From NCBI RefSeq assembly GCF_008831285.2, contig NC_045141.1:26215315-26279314 (forward strand): 64,000 nt of DNA. Reading direction: 5' to 3'. A program made the position numbers and the translations under genes. This DNA comes from Nymphaea colorata (lineage: Eukaryota > Streptophyta > Magnoliopsida > Nymphaeales > Nymphaeaceae). Shown in pieces: positions 1 to 10,800 of the stretch (position 1 is its first letter; each line of letters starts with the position of its first letter). The notes under the pieces are model-generated. The model made no database searches, was not told where the DNA came from, and was given only the letters and a program-made list of their open reading frames with translations.

Positions 1-1996
1 GACGATTCATCTTTGGTGGGTAACTTCCCAATTAAATCTGTCCATGCATATCAGATTCGTGTTGGTTCATTTATTGATGATCACAAGATCAATCTTTAAT
101 TCGTATACATTTGTCAAGAAAAATATCTTCTGTTGTTTGAAAACGAAACAGCTGCCTGTTAATCATGGGTTTAGTTCTCATAAATTTTCATTCAGAACAT
201 ATATATTATTTTAACCGACGATCACGTCGATCCATCCACATGAACAAAAAATGCAGGACTACGAATTCCCAATTGTCTGCAAACTTAGAATATGAGGAAA
301 TTTAAGGAGATGAGGAGACCCTGGCCGCCCACCCAATGTCAGGAGTTGTTGACCAGACCTGATCAACCAGCTAGGATCTTTGGGTAGGCCTTTAGATTCT
401 CAGGATTTGACATCCACGTAGTAATCCATGTTACAACCTCTCCTCTTTGACTCTAGATGATACCATTTGTTACTTGAAGCAAGTAAAATGATTGTCTCAT
501 CTCAATTGTAGCTCTTAATTAGGTCTGACCTAAGATCCCTAGTTGGACTCATTAAAAGCTAGCTAAAGATCCTGAATAAGCGTAGATTTGATGTACGTGG
601 CTTGACTTAGTTTATATAACAAAAGATTCGCGCCCAAGGTCTGTGGTTCATAGATGTCATCTAAGAACAAAGATTTTGTCACCATCAAAAGAATTAATAG
701 GAAGAGGAGGGTCCGTTCTCAAGTTCTTACGTTTCGAAATCTAGAGACAATCGAATAGAGTCTTAGACTAATTATATAATCACGCGAGGTTGCTCCGAAC
801 ATCTAAGTTTAGTCTCTTCAATCAGCATGGAATTACCTACGGAGCAACTTGGGTGTCCCGTGCGGTCAGTTGCCCACACAAACCCCTATATTTCTCCCCT
901 TCTAGATCCCACACGTATAAATATATTGGACTTTAAAAGAGGCAACAATAAAAAGTGACACAACTCTTCTTCGTTGCCAACACCTAACTCCGCTATCCTG
1001 CTTGCTCCCTAACTTCAAAACATTAAAGGCAGGACCAAGAGTTCAGAGCCCAGGACCTTTGCCATGAACTACATTCAATCTTCAGCTTAGGCTTTTTCCA
1101 GCCCTACTGAATTGATATTAGGTCACCACCTGGTTGTGTTGCTCGAAACAGCTAATTAAATGTTCGTAAATACATTCAACCACATTAAAAAGCTCACGAT
1201 ATATATCGTGACCACAATAGGAAAAATATACATACGGACAGATTAGTTTGACACTATCAAAATAACAAACTAATAGCACCTCTTATGACTACAGTCATCA
1301 CCATGTTGCACGCAAATTCGAGTTGAAGTTTTAAAAACTTCTCTACTTTTTGGTCATACAAATATGAGCATGATATGAGAGTAGTTTTGCGAAGATTTTT
1401 TCACATTCTACAAGGAAAAACTGCAACTGCAATTTGGTGAAAAGGCTTTATCGCTCGCCTGATCACTTAAAATATAATGGCTAGGACCATAGCCCCCAAG
1501 GCTAGCTAGCCACTTCAGCTGGCTTCTGCATGATTATGGGATACCCAATGAGAGTTTATAAATTTACCACAAATATATGTAAAGATTCATGGACTTGTTT
1601 TATGAACCTGACCCAATCTTTGAGATGGACTTACGAGACATTTTCATAGTGCCAAACAACCTCTTAACACAGAACTGGAGGGCATACATCTATCTCTATT
1701 TATGCAAAAAAGGCAGTAGAAGATGTCTACTCTGTTACAGGAGCAGCAGAACGGGATGTCCTTCTGTTCTAAAAAAAACACGGATTGAACACCATCTTGC
1801 AGAACATATTTATCTTATGATTCGAAAGAACGCTACACAAAAGCTCGACTTCAATCCATTGCCGGTCGATGGTGTGGAGCCACAGTCGACATCAACCCCT
1901 GCACCGCTGCTGGTATGGTCGCTCTCTTCTTCTTAATTGGTACTGTGGAGCTCCCTTTTTATCACTCTTGTGAGGGGCCATAGTCAAACACTGGCC

Positions 1997-2075
1997 ATGG
2001 CTAGCGCTGCCTCTCTCTTTCTCGATCAATCGCTCAAAACTCTAGAGCGCGAGAGAGAGAGCAGCGGCTAGCCAT
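1997..2075. repeat. Inverted repeat (foldback) with arms of about 30 bases
   Basis: The left arm begins ATGGCTAGCGCTGCCTCTCT and the right arm ends GAGAGCAGCGGCTAGCCAT, which is its near-complement with one or two single-base bulges. The loop is about 20 bases. The pairing does not continue outside the ATGGCTAGC/GCTAGCCAT ends. It could be a tiny foldback transposon remnant or a hairpin-forming transcript segment. Confidence 0.6.
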
Positions 2076-2864
2076 AAAAGGAAAAGGGATAGAGAGCAGC
2101 TGCCCGGCAAATTATGACCAGAGCACATTACTGTTTATAAATATTTGAAAATTTACCTTAGCCAAATAATTTATTTACCAATTCTAATGAACGGGTATCT
2201 ATTTAAAAACTGATTTATTTTTTATATCACGTATAAAACAAGCACATCATGCATAAATAATAAACTAGCACATAAAAAACTTTCTAGGTTGTTCATAATA
2301 CGGAAAGCTTCAAAAGAAAAGGAAAACATACGAAAAAATTACGGTAATATGTTTAAAAATTAAAAAAAACAAACAAAAAATGGGAAACAAATGGATAAAT
2401 GAGAAACTAATAATATAGACATCAAAAAATAAGTACGTGTGCAACAATAATGGAAACAAGCAGTTTGGCATTGAAAAATGAAAAAAAAAAAAAATCGAAT
2501 TTTCTTTTGCCTTTTTTTCATTTTCACAATTTTTTTCCAAAGAAAAACGGCGTTTTCAATTATTTTCACATTTTTTCGAAAAAAAAACATTCTTTTTACT
2601 ATGATACCACCGTTTAATCGTCATTACTACACTCACAAACATCGACAACAAGTGTATGAGTGCATGTGTTATTTTAGCCATTTTAGTGTAACAATTTCCC
2701 AGTTATTTTAGTTGTTACTTTTTTATTTTTTAAATATTATGAAAAATATTGCATAACTAACGCGTTTGACTGTGAAGCTTTCACTTCAATCGCCTCTCCC
2801 TTGCCCGGGCGGTCCCCCTCCCTCCGCCCCTGATTACGATGCTTGAGAGTTGGCCCACATCATG

Positions 2865-2934
2865 TCAAGGTGCAGATTATAGATTATCATGTCAAGGTGT
2901 CAAGGTGCAGATTATAGATTATGATAGGACAGGA
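2865..2934. repeat. Two-copy tandem duplication, period 35 bases
   Basis: The segment TCAAGGTGCAGATTATAGAT occurs at 2865 and again at 2900, with the next bases also shared. An extra GTCAAGGT sits just before the second copy. It lies directly downstream of a CCCTCCGCCCCTG stretch that looks like the end of a MITE-like repeat. Confidence 0.75.
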
Positions 2935-3419
2935 ATGGCTTAAGAGTTTCGAGTTGATTTTGTGAAATTTTTCTTTGGCTTCAAAACCGTCATGTGATAA
3001 CCGTACTGTTGGGATTTTAGTTTGGCCCCGCCCCTTATCGTAATGGACAAGTTTAAATAGCATGTTAGTAAAAAGAGATCTTTGTCCAAAAGGTAAACAT
3101 TTCATTATAGTTCTCCAATATTGGAATGTTCCAATTTTTGCCTCAGATATTTATGTCAATGCTTTTGGAAACACAAAACCAGAAATTGTTGGGGATCATA
3201 AAATCATTCATATAATATACATGTCTTTTTCTAAACCATCCACAATCAACTTCCTTAACAGTCAATCATACATGAGAAAGAATATCAAAGCAATGAAACA
3301 AGATTTAAAAGGCATCAAAGACGATCAGATGGCTATTTGGATCAAAAGTCTGGTCTGATGACAATATTATACAAAGAATTCTTGAGAGCATAAGTAGTTC
3401 ATCAAATATACATCTATTT

Positions 3420-4720
3420 TATAAAATCATCTACAATCAATTTCTTAAACTGTCATACATCCAACATTTATTTGATGAAAAAGTATATCATAAATATAAT
3501 ACAAGATTTAAAGGACATCAATGATAATCATATGGGAATTCCGATCAGAGGTCTTATCTGACCCAGTTAATGTGTTGAACTTAGATTTAAAGTCTCATCT
3601 TCGGATCAGAGGTTTAATCTGATCCGGTTGTGTGTTGGATTTGGGTACGGAACCAGTGATTTGGATCATAGGCTTAATCTCATCCGCCATAGAAGTTAGT
3701 ATTGGCTTTTCAACCTAAGATATCGATCAAATGCCTAATTGATCGGCTTCAGAGTGTAGACATAAAACCTTTGATATGGTTCAAGGATCTAACAAGATCT
3801 GGCTTAGATGTTGAATTTGAATTTCAAATTGAGGGTTTAGTTCAAACGACTAATCTTATCTGGTATAGATACATATTTCAATCATTTATATCAATTTGTT
3901 TGGCAATACTATTCAAAGAATCCTTTGATATCATAGGTAGTTCATCAAACATTCACGTTTTTTCTAAAATCATCCACAATCAATTTCCTAAACCGTCATA
4001 CACCCAACATTTATTTGATGAAAAAGTATATCATATACAAGATTTAAAGGACATCAATGATAATCACATGAGAATTGAGGGCAGAGGTCTTAACTAACCC
4101 AGATAGTGTGTTGAACTCAGATTTAAAGTCTCACCTTTGGATTAGAGGTCTAATATGATATTATAGTGTGTGTGTTGGATTTGGGTACGAAACCAGGGAT
4201 TTAGATTAGACGTTTAATCTCATCCACTATAGAAGTTGGCATTGAATTTTCAACCTAGGATATCAATCAAATGCCTAATTCGATCTACTTCAGAGTGTAG
4301 ACATAAAACCTTTGATCTGGATCAAGGATCTAACATGATCCAGTTTAAATGTTGAATACGAATTTCAAATCTAGGGTCGAGTTCAAAGGTCTAAGTTTAT
4401 CCAGTCCACATACAGATCTCGAATATTTATATCAACTTGTTTGGCAATACTATACAAAGAATCCTTTGAGATCATAAGTAGTTCATCAAATATACATCTT
4501 TTTTCTAAAATCACCCACAATCAATTTCCTAAACCGTCATACATCCAACATTTATTTGAGGAAAAAGTATATCGAAGATATACTAAAGGAGATCAATGAC
4601 AATCATATGGGAATTTGGATAAGAGGTCTTATCTGACCCAAATAGTGTGTTGAACTCGGATTTAAAGTCTCATCTTTAGATCAGAGGTCTAACCTGATCC
4701 AGTATTACATTATAGTTGTA
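3420..4720. repeat. Tandem repeat array, unit about 542 bases, about 2.4 copies
   Basis: The landmark CATACATCCAACATTTATTT (with small changes) recurs at 3454, 3997 and 4538, giving spacings of 543 and 541. Each is followed by related text: TATATCATA, ACAAGATTTAAAGGACATCA, a GATCAGAGGTCT element and GAACTCAGATTTAAAGTCTC. A diverged partial copy precedes it at about 3240-3360. Inside the unit a shorter inverted motif returns, clearest at 3602-3626, where CGGATCAGA and TCTGATCCG are 9-base arms around a 7-base spacer. Copies differ at many positions, so the array is not very recent. One 131-codon open frame (3702-4097) crosses it, but I see no family match. Confidence 0.8.
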
Positions 4721-5157
4721 AAAATCTAAGAGGGCTGCCTCTGCCCTGACGATCATACATGTCCCAACAAATAAGATCAGGTAACTCTTCGATTGAGCCG
4801 CTTCGTGCAAGCAGTTGAGTGCGACAGTATTAATTTGCAAAATCTCACATAGTGAGGCGAGTTTTGGAATTAAACCCATAATAAGAGGACTATTGTGAAA
4901 ATTTTCTTTTCTTCAAAAGTTTGCCGCCACCGAAACGGGTTGACGCTTCCCTCAGTCTCTCCTTCGCTCTAGCCAAGTAAAGAAAATAGAATAGAGAGAG
5001 AAAGTTGAGGGAGGGGTTTTACATGAACTTTTTTTTTTATATATATATGATTTCTACATATTTATTCACGTAGATGAAGCGAGAGAGAGCCATGATATGT
5101 AGTCAAAGTTTGATCGAAAATCGGTCAATCTAGTGACCAAAAAACAAATCCGCGAAT

Positions 5158-5756
5158 CTAGACATGGACTTTGGGCTTCTTCGACGACCGAGTCATCCCT
5201 CGGGAATCGGTCCCCAGATTCGTCCTCCTCTCCTCCTTCTTGAACCGGATCCCGCACGCGTTGCACAGCGTCTGCACACTCCAAAACACGAGAAAACGAA
5301 AGGAGGAAAATGGTTTTAAAAAACAAAAAAGTCTCGCATCTGTTTCATGAGTCGTCTCTCATGGAAAAGTATCGACTCGTCCGAGCCGCAATGCAGAGAA
5401 AGAAAAAGAGAGAAAACGAGGGAGGGCTTGGGCTTCATCACCTTGGCGCCGTTGGGTCCGTTGCGCCAGAGAGGAGTCTGGGTCGTCGCGCACGTCGCGC
5501 ACCTCCGCACCTTGCCGGTCGACGACGAGCTCGCCGCGCGGCCGCTTTCCTTCTGCGCACTCGCCACGCCCACGAACCACGATGAGGTCGAAGGGGAAGC
5601 ACGTAGCCCGCCGGCTTCCGCCGGAAATGCGACGACGCCGCCACGGGAAGAAGGCCCCAACGTCAGAGTGCAGTCGACGGAAACGTCGCCGGAATATTCC
5701 TCCAGCCGAGGGAGGAGGTCCTGCTCCTCCGCCCCGCCCAGCTCCGCGCTTTCCAT
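5158..5756 (-). CDS. GATA-type zinc-finger transcription factor, HAN-like, 142 aa, two exons
   Basis: A DNA-binding regulator of the plant GATA family, expected in the nucleus. Exon 1 is 5442-5756 (105 codons, ending NGPNGAK before a GTGATG donor). Exon 2 is 5158-5271 (after a GTGTGCAG acceptor, ending KVHV and TAG). Joined, they give one zinc finger CATC-X18-CNAC: Cys86, Cys89, Cys108 and Cys111. The X18 loop contains TPLWRNGPNG, and the finger is followed by GIRFKKEERRTN, the signature of the plant HAN/GATA18-type group. Upstream, SVDCTLTLG (residues 26-34) resembles the conserved VDCTLSLG motif of that group. The start is the ATG at 5756; the longer upstream frame opens only on GTG. At 142 residues it is short for a HAN protein. 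The tail is basic (RSSKKPKVHV). The subfamily call is from memory, not alignment. Confidence 0.88.
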
Positions 5757-7899
5757 GCGTTCCCACGTCCGCCAAAGACACCAGAGAGAGAGAAGCGTCA
5801 CGTAACGTTAATACGCTCGATAATGACCATAATGGCCTTAGTGAGATATAGAGAGACGGTAACCTTTTTGTCTTTTCACTTGAGATTTTATTGGAAGGGT
5901 TAAGCCTGACTTTAATAGCGGAGCTTCTTTCCATAATTTCACGTTGATTATATGAACATTTTCAGAGAACTTGTTAAAAAAATATCGTCCTTTATAATGA
6001 CGAGGAATCAAATTAATTAGGGCCTGCCCTTCTGGCTTTTCTTGGGTGAGCTTGGGATCGGGGAAGAAATTATCCGAGACAATTTCAGTCTCTTCTTGGG
6101 TCGAAAATCTAGTAAAGATAACAAACCGTCTCCTTAATTAATTAAGACAATCTTTTTAAAGAAAATCTTTGTCAGCGTGATTAGTGTGGGTAGCCTTGGA
6201 GTTCATGCCATTTGCCTCCCACCTTCCCCTCTTCTTTTTCCTCGAAAACATGACTCTTTTCTTTTAAGTAGAATGAGGAGGACAAATCCGATGTGAATCT
6301 CCAAAAATTGGATAACTTTCTCCTCAAATAAAAGTTTTTAGCAATCGAAGTCCCGATCCGGGATTGGATTAAGCGGGACGGATAAATCTGTTCCAGTTGA
6401 ATTCATGTGTCGATTACAATTAGGGGATTCGGGAAGAATTTCTATAGCACCGGTTCTAACTAAGATTTAAACGACATAGATGGGTTTGATAAGCATCAGT
6501 TTGTGAATCATTGGAAATCTAACATGCATGGGATTTATCGCAGTTTGTAACCCTATTTTTATAGTGTCGTCACATTTATATGTGAACTCAAAACGTTGAG
6601 ATACTTGTGCACAAACTTCTGAATAAGCATTTAATAAATCCCAACTAGGTTGGCTTTGTCTTTAAAGCAAAACTTTGTTTTTCTTAATCTTCTCAATGTC
6701 GGAATCGGAGCCGAACTCTTTTGCAGAAAGGTAAAGGGTATTGCTGGTTGGAGATGGAAGTCCGATTGACTGGACTTTATCAGATATCAGGATCGGTCTC
6801 TCCATCTATATCCCGATTCATTCAATTGTCCCAGATCAGACCCGTCTAGGCTCCACTTTCTCGGTCTCTCCATCTATATCCCGATCCAGTTGAGTTGAGG
6901 GGCAAACTTGTCCTTTGGAGGTACTGGGGCCGTCTAGCCTTCAACCTGTCTGTGCCCGAGCTCGATTCTCGAACCATGTTGGCACCGCATAACGAGGGCC
7001 GAAGCCAATTACCTTAATTATCCTTGCACAAACTAGCCAATGACAATTGAGATACGGTTGAACTGACAATAACCCAAAAGTAATTTTGATCTGTCGATTT
7101 TTTTTTTCTAAAGAAAAAAAATTATATGGGAAAACTCCCTGGCTTGTAATTTACCAAACCTTAATAAGACAACAACAAACTTTAACATTAACTTAGTTTT
7201 TTAACTTGTTGACGGGCAGGAAGATCCCATTACAAGAGTCATCACAATCAGTAAACCTGCAAGGATCCTAGAACCGCGGCAAGGATTTCTGGTCCCCTCT
7301 CCTGGTGAGCCTATTTTTGTAGTGGATAAACAATCGTCAATGTTGATCAGCGCGTCAAGATAATGTGGCTGCTTAAAATTGAAGACAACCAAAGATGATA
7401 AGAAAATTAAAGATCCGAACCATGAGGGTCTTGCAGGACAACCTGACATTGTCGAGCAATTTACAGCATATTACAAGCATGGTGCAACTTCAACACAACA
7501 AAACCCTTCTTCTTCGTCCCAGTCCTGCCCAACTAAGATACGGCCTCATCTTTAATTAGGAACGCGTGTGCCTTATCATCTGGTACCTCGCTGCATCAGT
7601 AGCACAGAAAATGAAGTCATAGAAAGAGCATTTTCATGTAAAATGAGCTAAAACTTAGAACGAGAAGTTGCTTGGCTCGGAAACTTCTGATCACTGTGTT
7701 TTTGGTAGAATAACTTGAAATCACAAGAAAACATGGAATCTGCTGAAAATTGAAAGCAAGGGATGAAAAAGACCATGCAATTGCAACATAACTAGAGACA
7801 TCGGCTTGAAAGGGCATAACAACTTTTTTTTTTTCACATGCAAATGCACAGGATGCTTGTGGAGACGCAATTAAATGCATCACAGGAGTATTAATAGTT
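5757..7899. other. Intergenic region upstream of the GATA gene
   Basis: No gene seen. The part nearest 5757 is the presumed promoter and 5' leader of the minus-strand GATA gene. It holds a two-copy duplication at 6793-6888 and, near 7900, the 3' flank of KU80. The open frame at 7201-7449 (-) has no family signature. Confidence 0.55.
6793..6888. repeat. Partial two-copy direct repeat, spacing 68 bases
   Basis: TCGGTCTCTCCATCTATATC and the following CCGAT occur at 6793 and again at 6861 with no mismatch. The intervening 40 or so bases are not obviously repeated. Confidence 0.75.
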
Positions 7900-10800
7900 T
7901 CAACTCAACCTGTCTATCGCTTCTCTTTTGGTTATCAAACTGATGTTCTTCAAAACAAGAAGCTCCCAGAAACAGTTGAAGCTTTCACCTCTGAACCTGC
8001 CGGCAAGATGATGCATAAAATGGTTGAACTCATTTGGTTCCTGAATAAAAAGAAAACTAATCAATAATAAGAAATGCTACGATCTTCCCTGCATAGAAAA
8101 TGTATCTGGCAAGATATAGATTTCTTGAAATCCATCAATGCCACAAGATATAGATTTCTTGAAATCCATCAATGCCACACATCTAGCCAATCACATGTTT
8201 GTTAATGCCACTGATTTCATCAATCCAACTCTGCAACACAATGAAACTTTTGCCTACAACAGCAACGCATCCAACTACAAACGGGGAAAATCAAATGAAT
8301 CAAAGAAGAGTTCACATATGGGTGCCCACAAAACACTCAATCTATTTATCCTACAACACGTCATGCAAAAATACTGAACCATAGGCCTTCATGTATTGAC
8401 TGGTAAACTAAACTGCCAAATGTTGGTGACCTTTCCACCAACCATCAACTCAAACAAGTTGTGCTGCAATTTGTAACACCTCAAAAATTTAGTCCCGTAT
8501 CAAAGATTGTGATGGATCTTCAAAGGCTTATAAAGGGAGGCCATTAATGAGATGATTGTCCTAGTTCCTACCCTTTTTGAGGCTAGAGCCGAAACTGCTA
8601 GGGGGCGGGTTGGGATCCGTCGAACCAGGGGCCCGAACCCAAGAGTGGGTCGGGTTGTTATACTGCCAAACCTTTAAAACCTTTAAGCCAGCTCTCGCAA
8701 CTATGTACCAAGAATATTGAGCACCCAGAGTATATACATCAATGACATATTTGCAAACCAACCACTCTAGATCAGACTCCAATAAAAACGACATCAAATT
8801 TTTGGCAAAATAACTTATGTTGAAATTCCCTGAGTTTAAAACTTTTGTCCTTTTTTCTTGTTCTCCCTCTCTTTTGGCAGGTTAGGAGAAAACATCCCAT
8901 CACTGGCCAGACAGGCATCAGTTTCGTACCCTCAAGCTCTCACCTTCCACCAGCTGAGCGTACATAGATTCAATCTTAAGGGAACGGGCACCTATTATAG
9001 GTTTTAAACACTATTTGTTTGAAAGGAAGCTCTTTAAGGCAAGAAGTCCAAGAACAACAGAAAAGCACATATTCTGTAAACTGGAACTTTGTCATTCACC
9101 AAATAAAAGGAATAAGAATGCCACGTGCAACATAGTGCAGAATTGGAAGATTGCAGCATACCTGCTCAATAACACAGCCAGACCGAAGGGCAACTAAACA
9201 TTCTATTGCCTTCTGGCAAGTATCAGAATTAAGGCCGTTCTCAATAAAGCCAGTAATAACCTTCTTCATCCCTTCAATTGCATCTGTGACACATTCTTGT
9301 CCATCTCTCCTTGACAACATTGCTTGAAAATCTTGTACAGGTGTTGCATTGCCAATTTTCACAATCTTTCCCATAGATGAATTTTCAAAGGAAATGACAC
9401 TCTGAACATCTGATACATTATCCTCATCTTGCCTAATATCTTCATTTGATGTTGATGGTTTATCCTTGAAAAGGCGTTTGGAGCTCTTCTTTATCTGACG
9501 AAGAGGTTCTTGAAAACCAATAAGCAATCCAAACACTAGCCACGTTCAAAATAAACAGTGAGATAGAATAATGTACCTTTGGGTTATCCTTCAACTCGAA
9601 CTGCTTCACAAAATCAGCAACAACAGAGTTGTTCTTGGAAATAAAACAGGAATCAGGCTCAACTATTTGTTTGAGAGATTGGTCCATTGAAGGCACATCT
9701 GCATCTGGTTGCCTTGATTTTAGCTCAAGAAAATTGTAAAACCTCTGAGACAGAAGAACAGAACATTATAAATTTTCACAGCTTGTCAAAAAAAAAAAAA
9801 AGAGTAAAAAACGTCCCTGTCTCCAACATTACTAAGAAACAGAAATGGGAACCTTTCTTAACAGGAGTTACAGGACAAGAAAATGCTACAGAGAAGGTGC
9901 CTCCTTATGCTAGGCCCTATGCTGTCCACGCCAACTCTAAAACAAGGGACTATACAGGAGTCTGCTAATTGACGGTAATCCAAACTACTTGTGCCCAAGG
10001 CCAAGATTTACAATTTGACCATCAAAAAGTTTAGAAAAAAAAAAAGAAAAAGAAAAAGAAAGGCACGTATTTAAACAGAAAATTCCCTAAATGTGGATAT
10101 GGTATTCAGAAAAAAAGGATCCCCTAGGTCGTAAATAAACTAACCATCAAATATCTAAATGTCATTAGTTCTGTGCACATAAAGTAAAATTTGTCCTGCT
10201 CTAACTTGATTGTAAAATTCATACCATGAGGGTAGGATTCAGCGTAAGATCTGGACACAGCTTCTCCTCCTTTGTGGGCGGTGCAAGATCGAGCATCCTG
10301 ACCAAATTGTCAGCAGCTTCCTGCTGTTTTTCATTTGGCTGCTTGGATGGAGGCAAGTTACTGAAGGATGGAAATCGGAATTCACGGACATCCTCCACAA
10401 AAGGAAGGATGTTGAAGTAGAATGAATCTGGCTGACCAAGGCATAGATATTCAGACAACCATTAATGCGGATAGAACCCATGAGAAAAATGCTGTGTTCA
10501 GGAGAGCCCCCAAATGAAAGATCCCAGAATGCTAACTCAACTCAGGCACCGTGCCTGCTGAGGCTCCATGACAAGAGTTGGTCAATCATGGATCACTACT
10601 CACACTCCAGCAGAGTTAGAGTATGTCACAAAGGTACGGGTACGGGGAAGCAGGTATGGGTACGGTAATTTTAGCAAATTTTGGTACGGCAGTACGGCAA
10701 AAAAATTATATATATTTATATAATTGTATATATTTAATTCCAAAAAAATAAAAAACAAACAATGATAAATATACTAGAAAACATTTATAACATTAAACAG

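Larger units (their letters stand above)
1..5157. other. Intergenic region, AT-rich, no recognisable gene
   Basis: No reading frame here resembles a known family. The longest open frame (1589-1936, + strand, 115 codons) has no motif I recognise and no coding-like neighbour. The stretch holds a foldback near 2.0 kb, an A/T-rich block at about 2130-2760, a short two-copy duplication at 2865-2934 and a tandem array at about 3.4-4.7 kb, listed separately. Confidence 0.6.

Noticed and set aside
3702-4097. 131-codon open frame inside the tandem array
   Set aside because: The other units of the array do not keep the frame open and no motif is present, so it is probably chance.
5310-5851. Several plus- and minus-strand frames rich in Arg and Pro
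   Set aside because: Shadows of the GC-rich first exon of the GATA gene; only the minus frame from 5756 joins the second half of the zinc finger.
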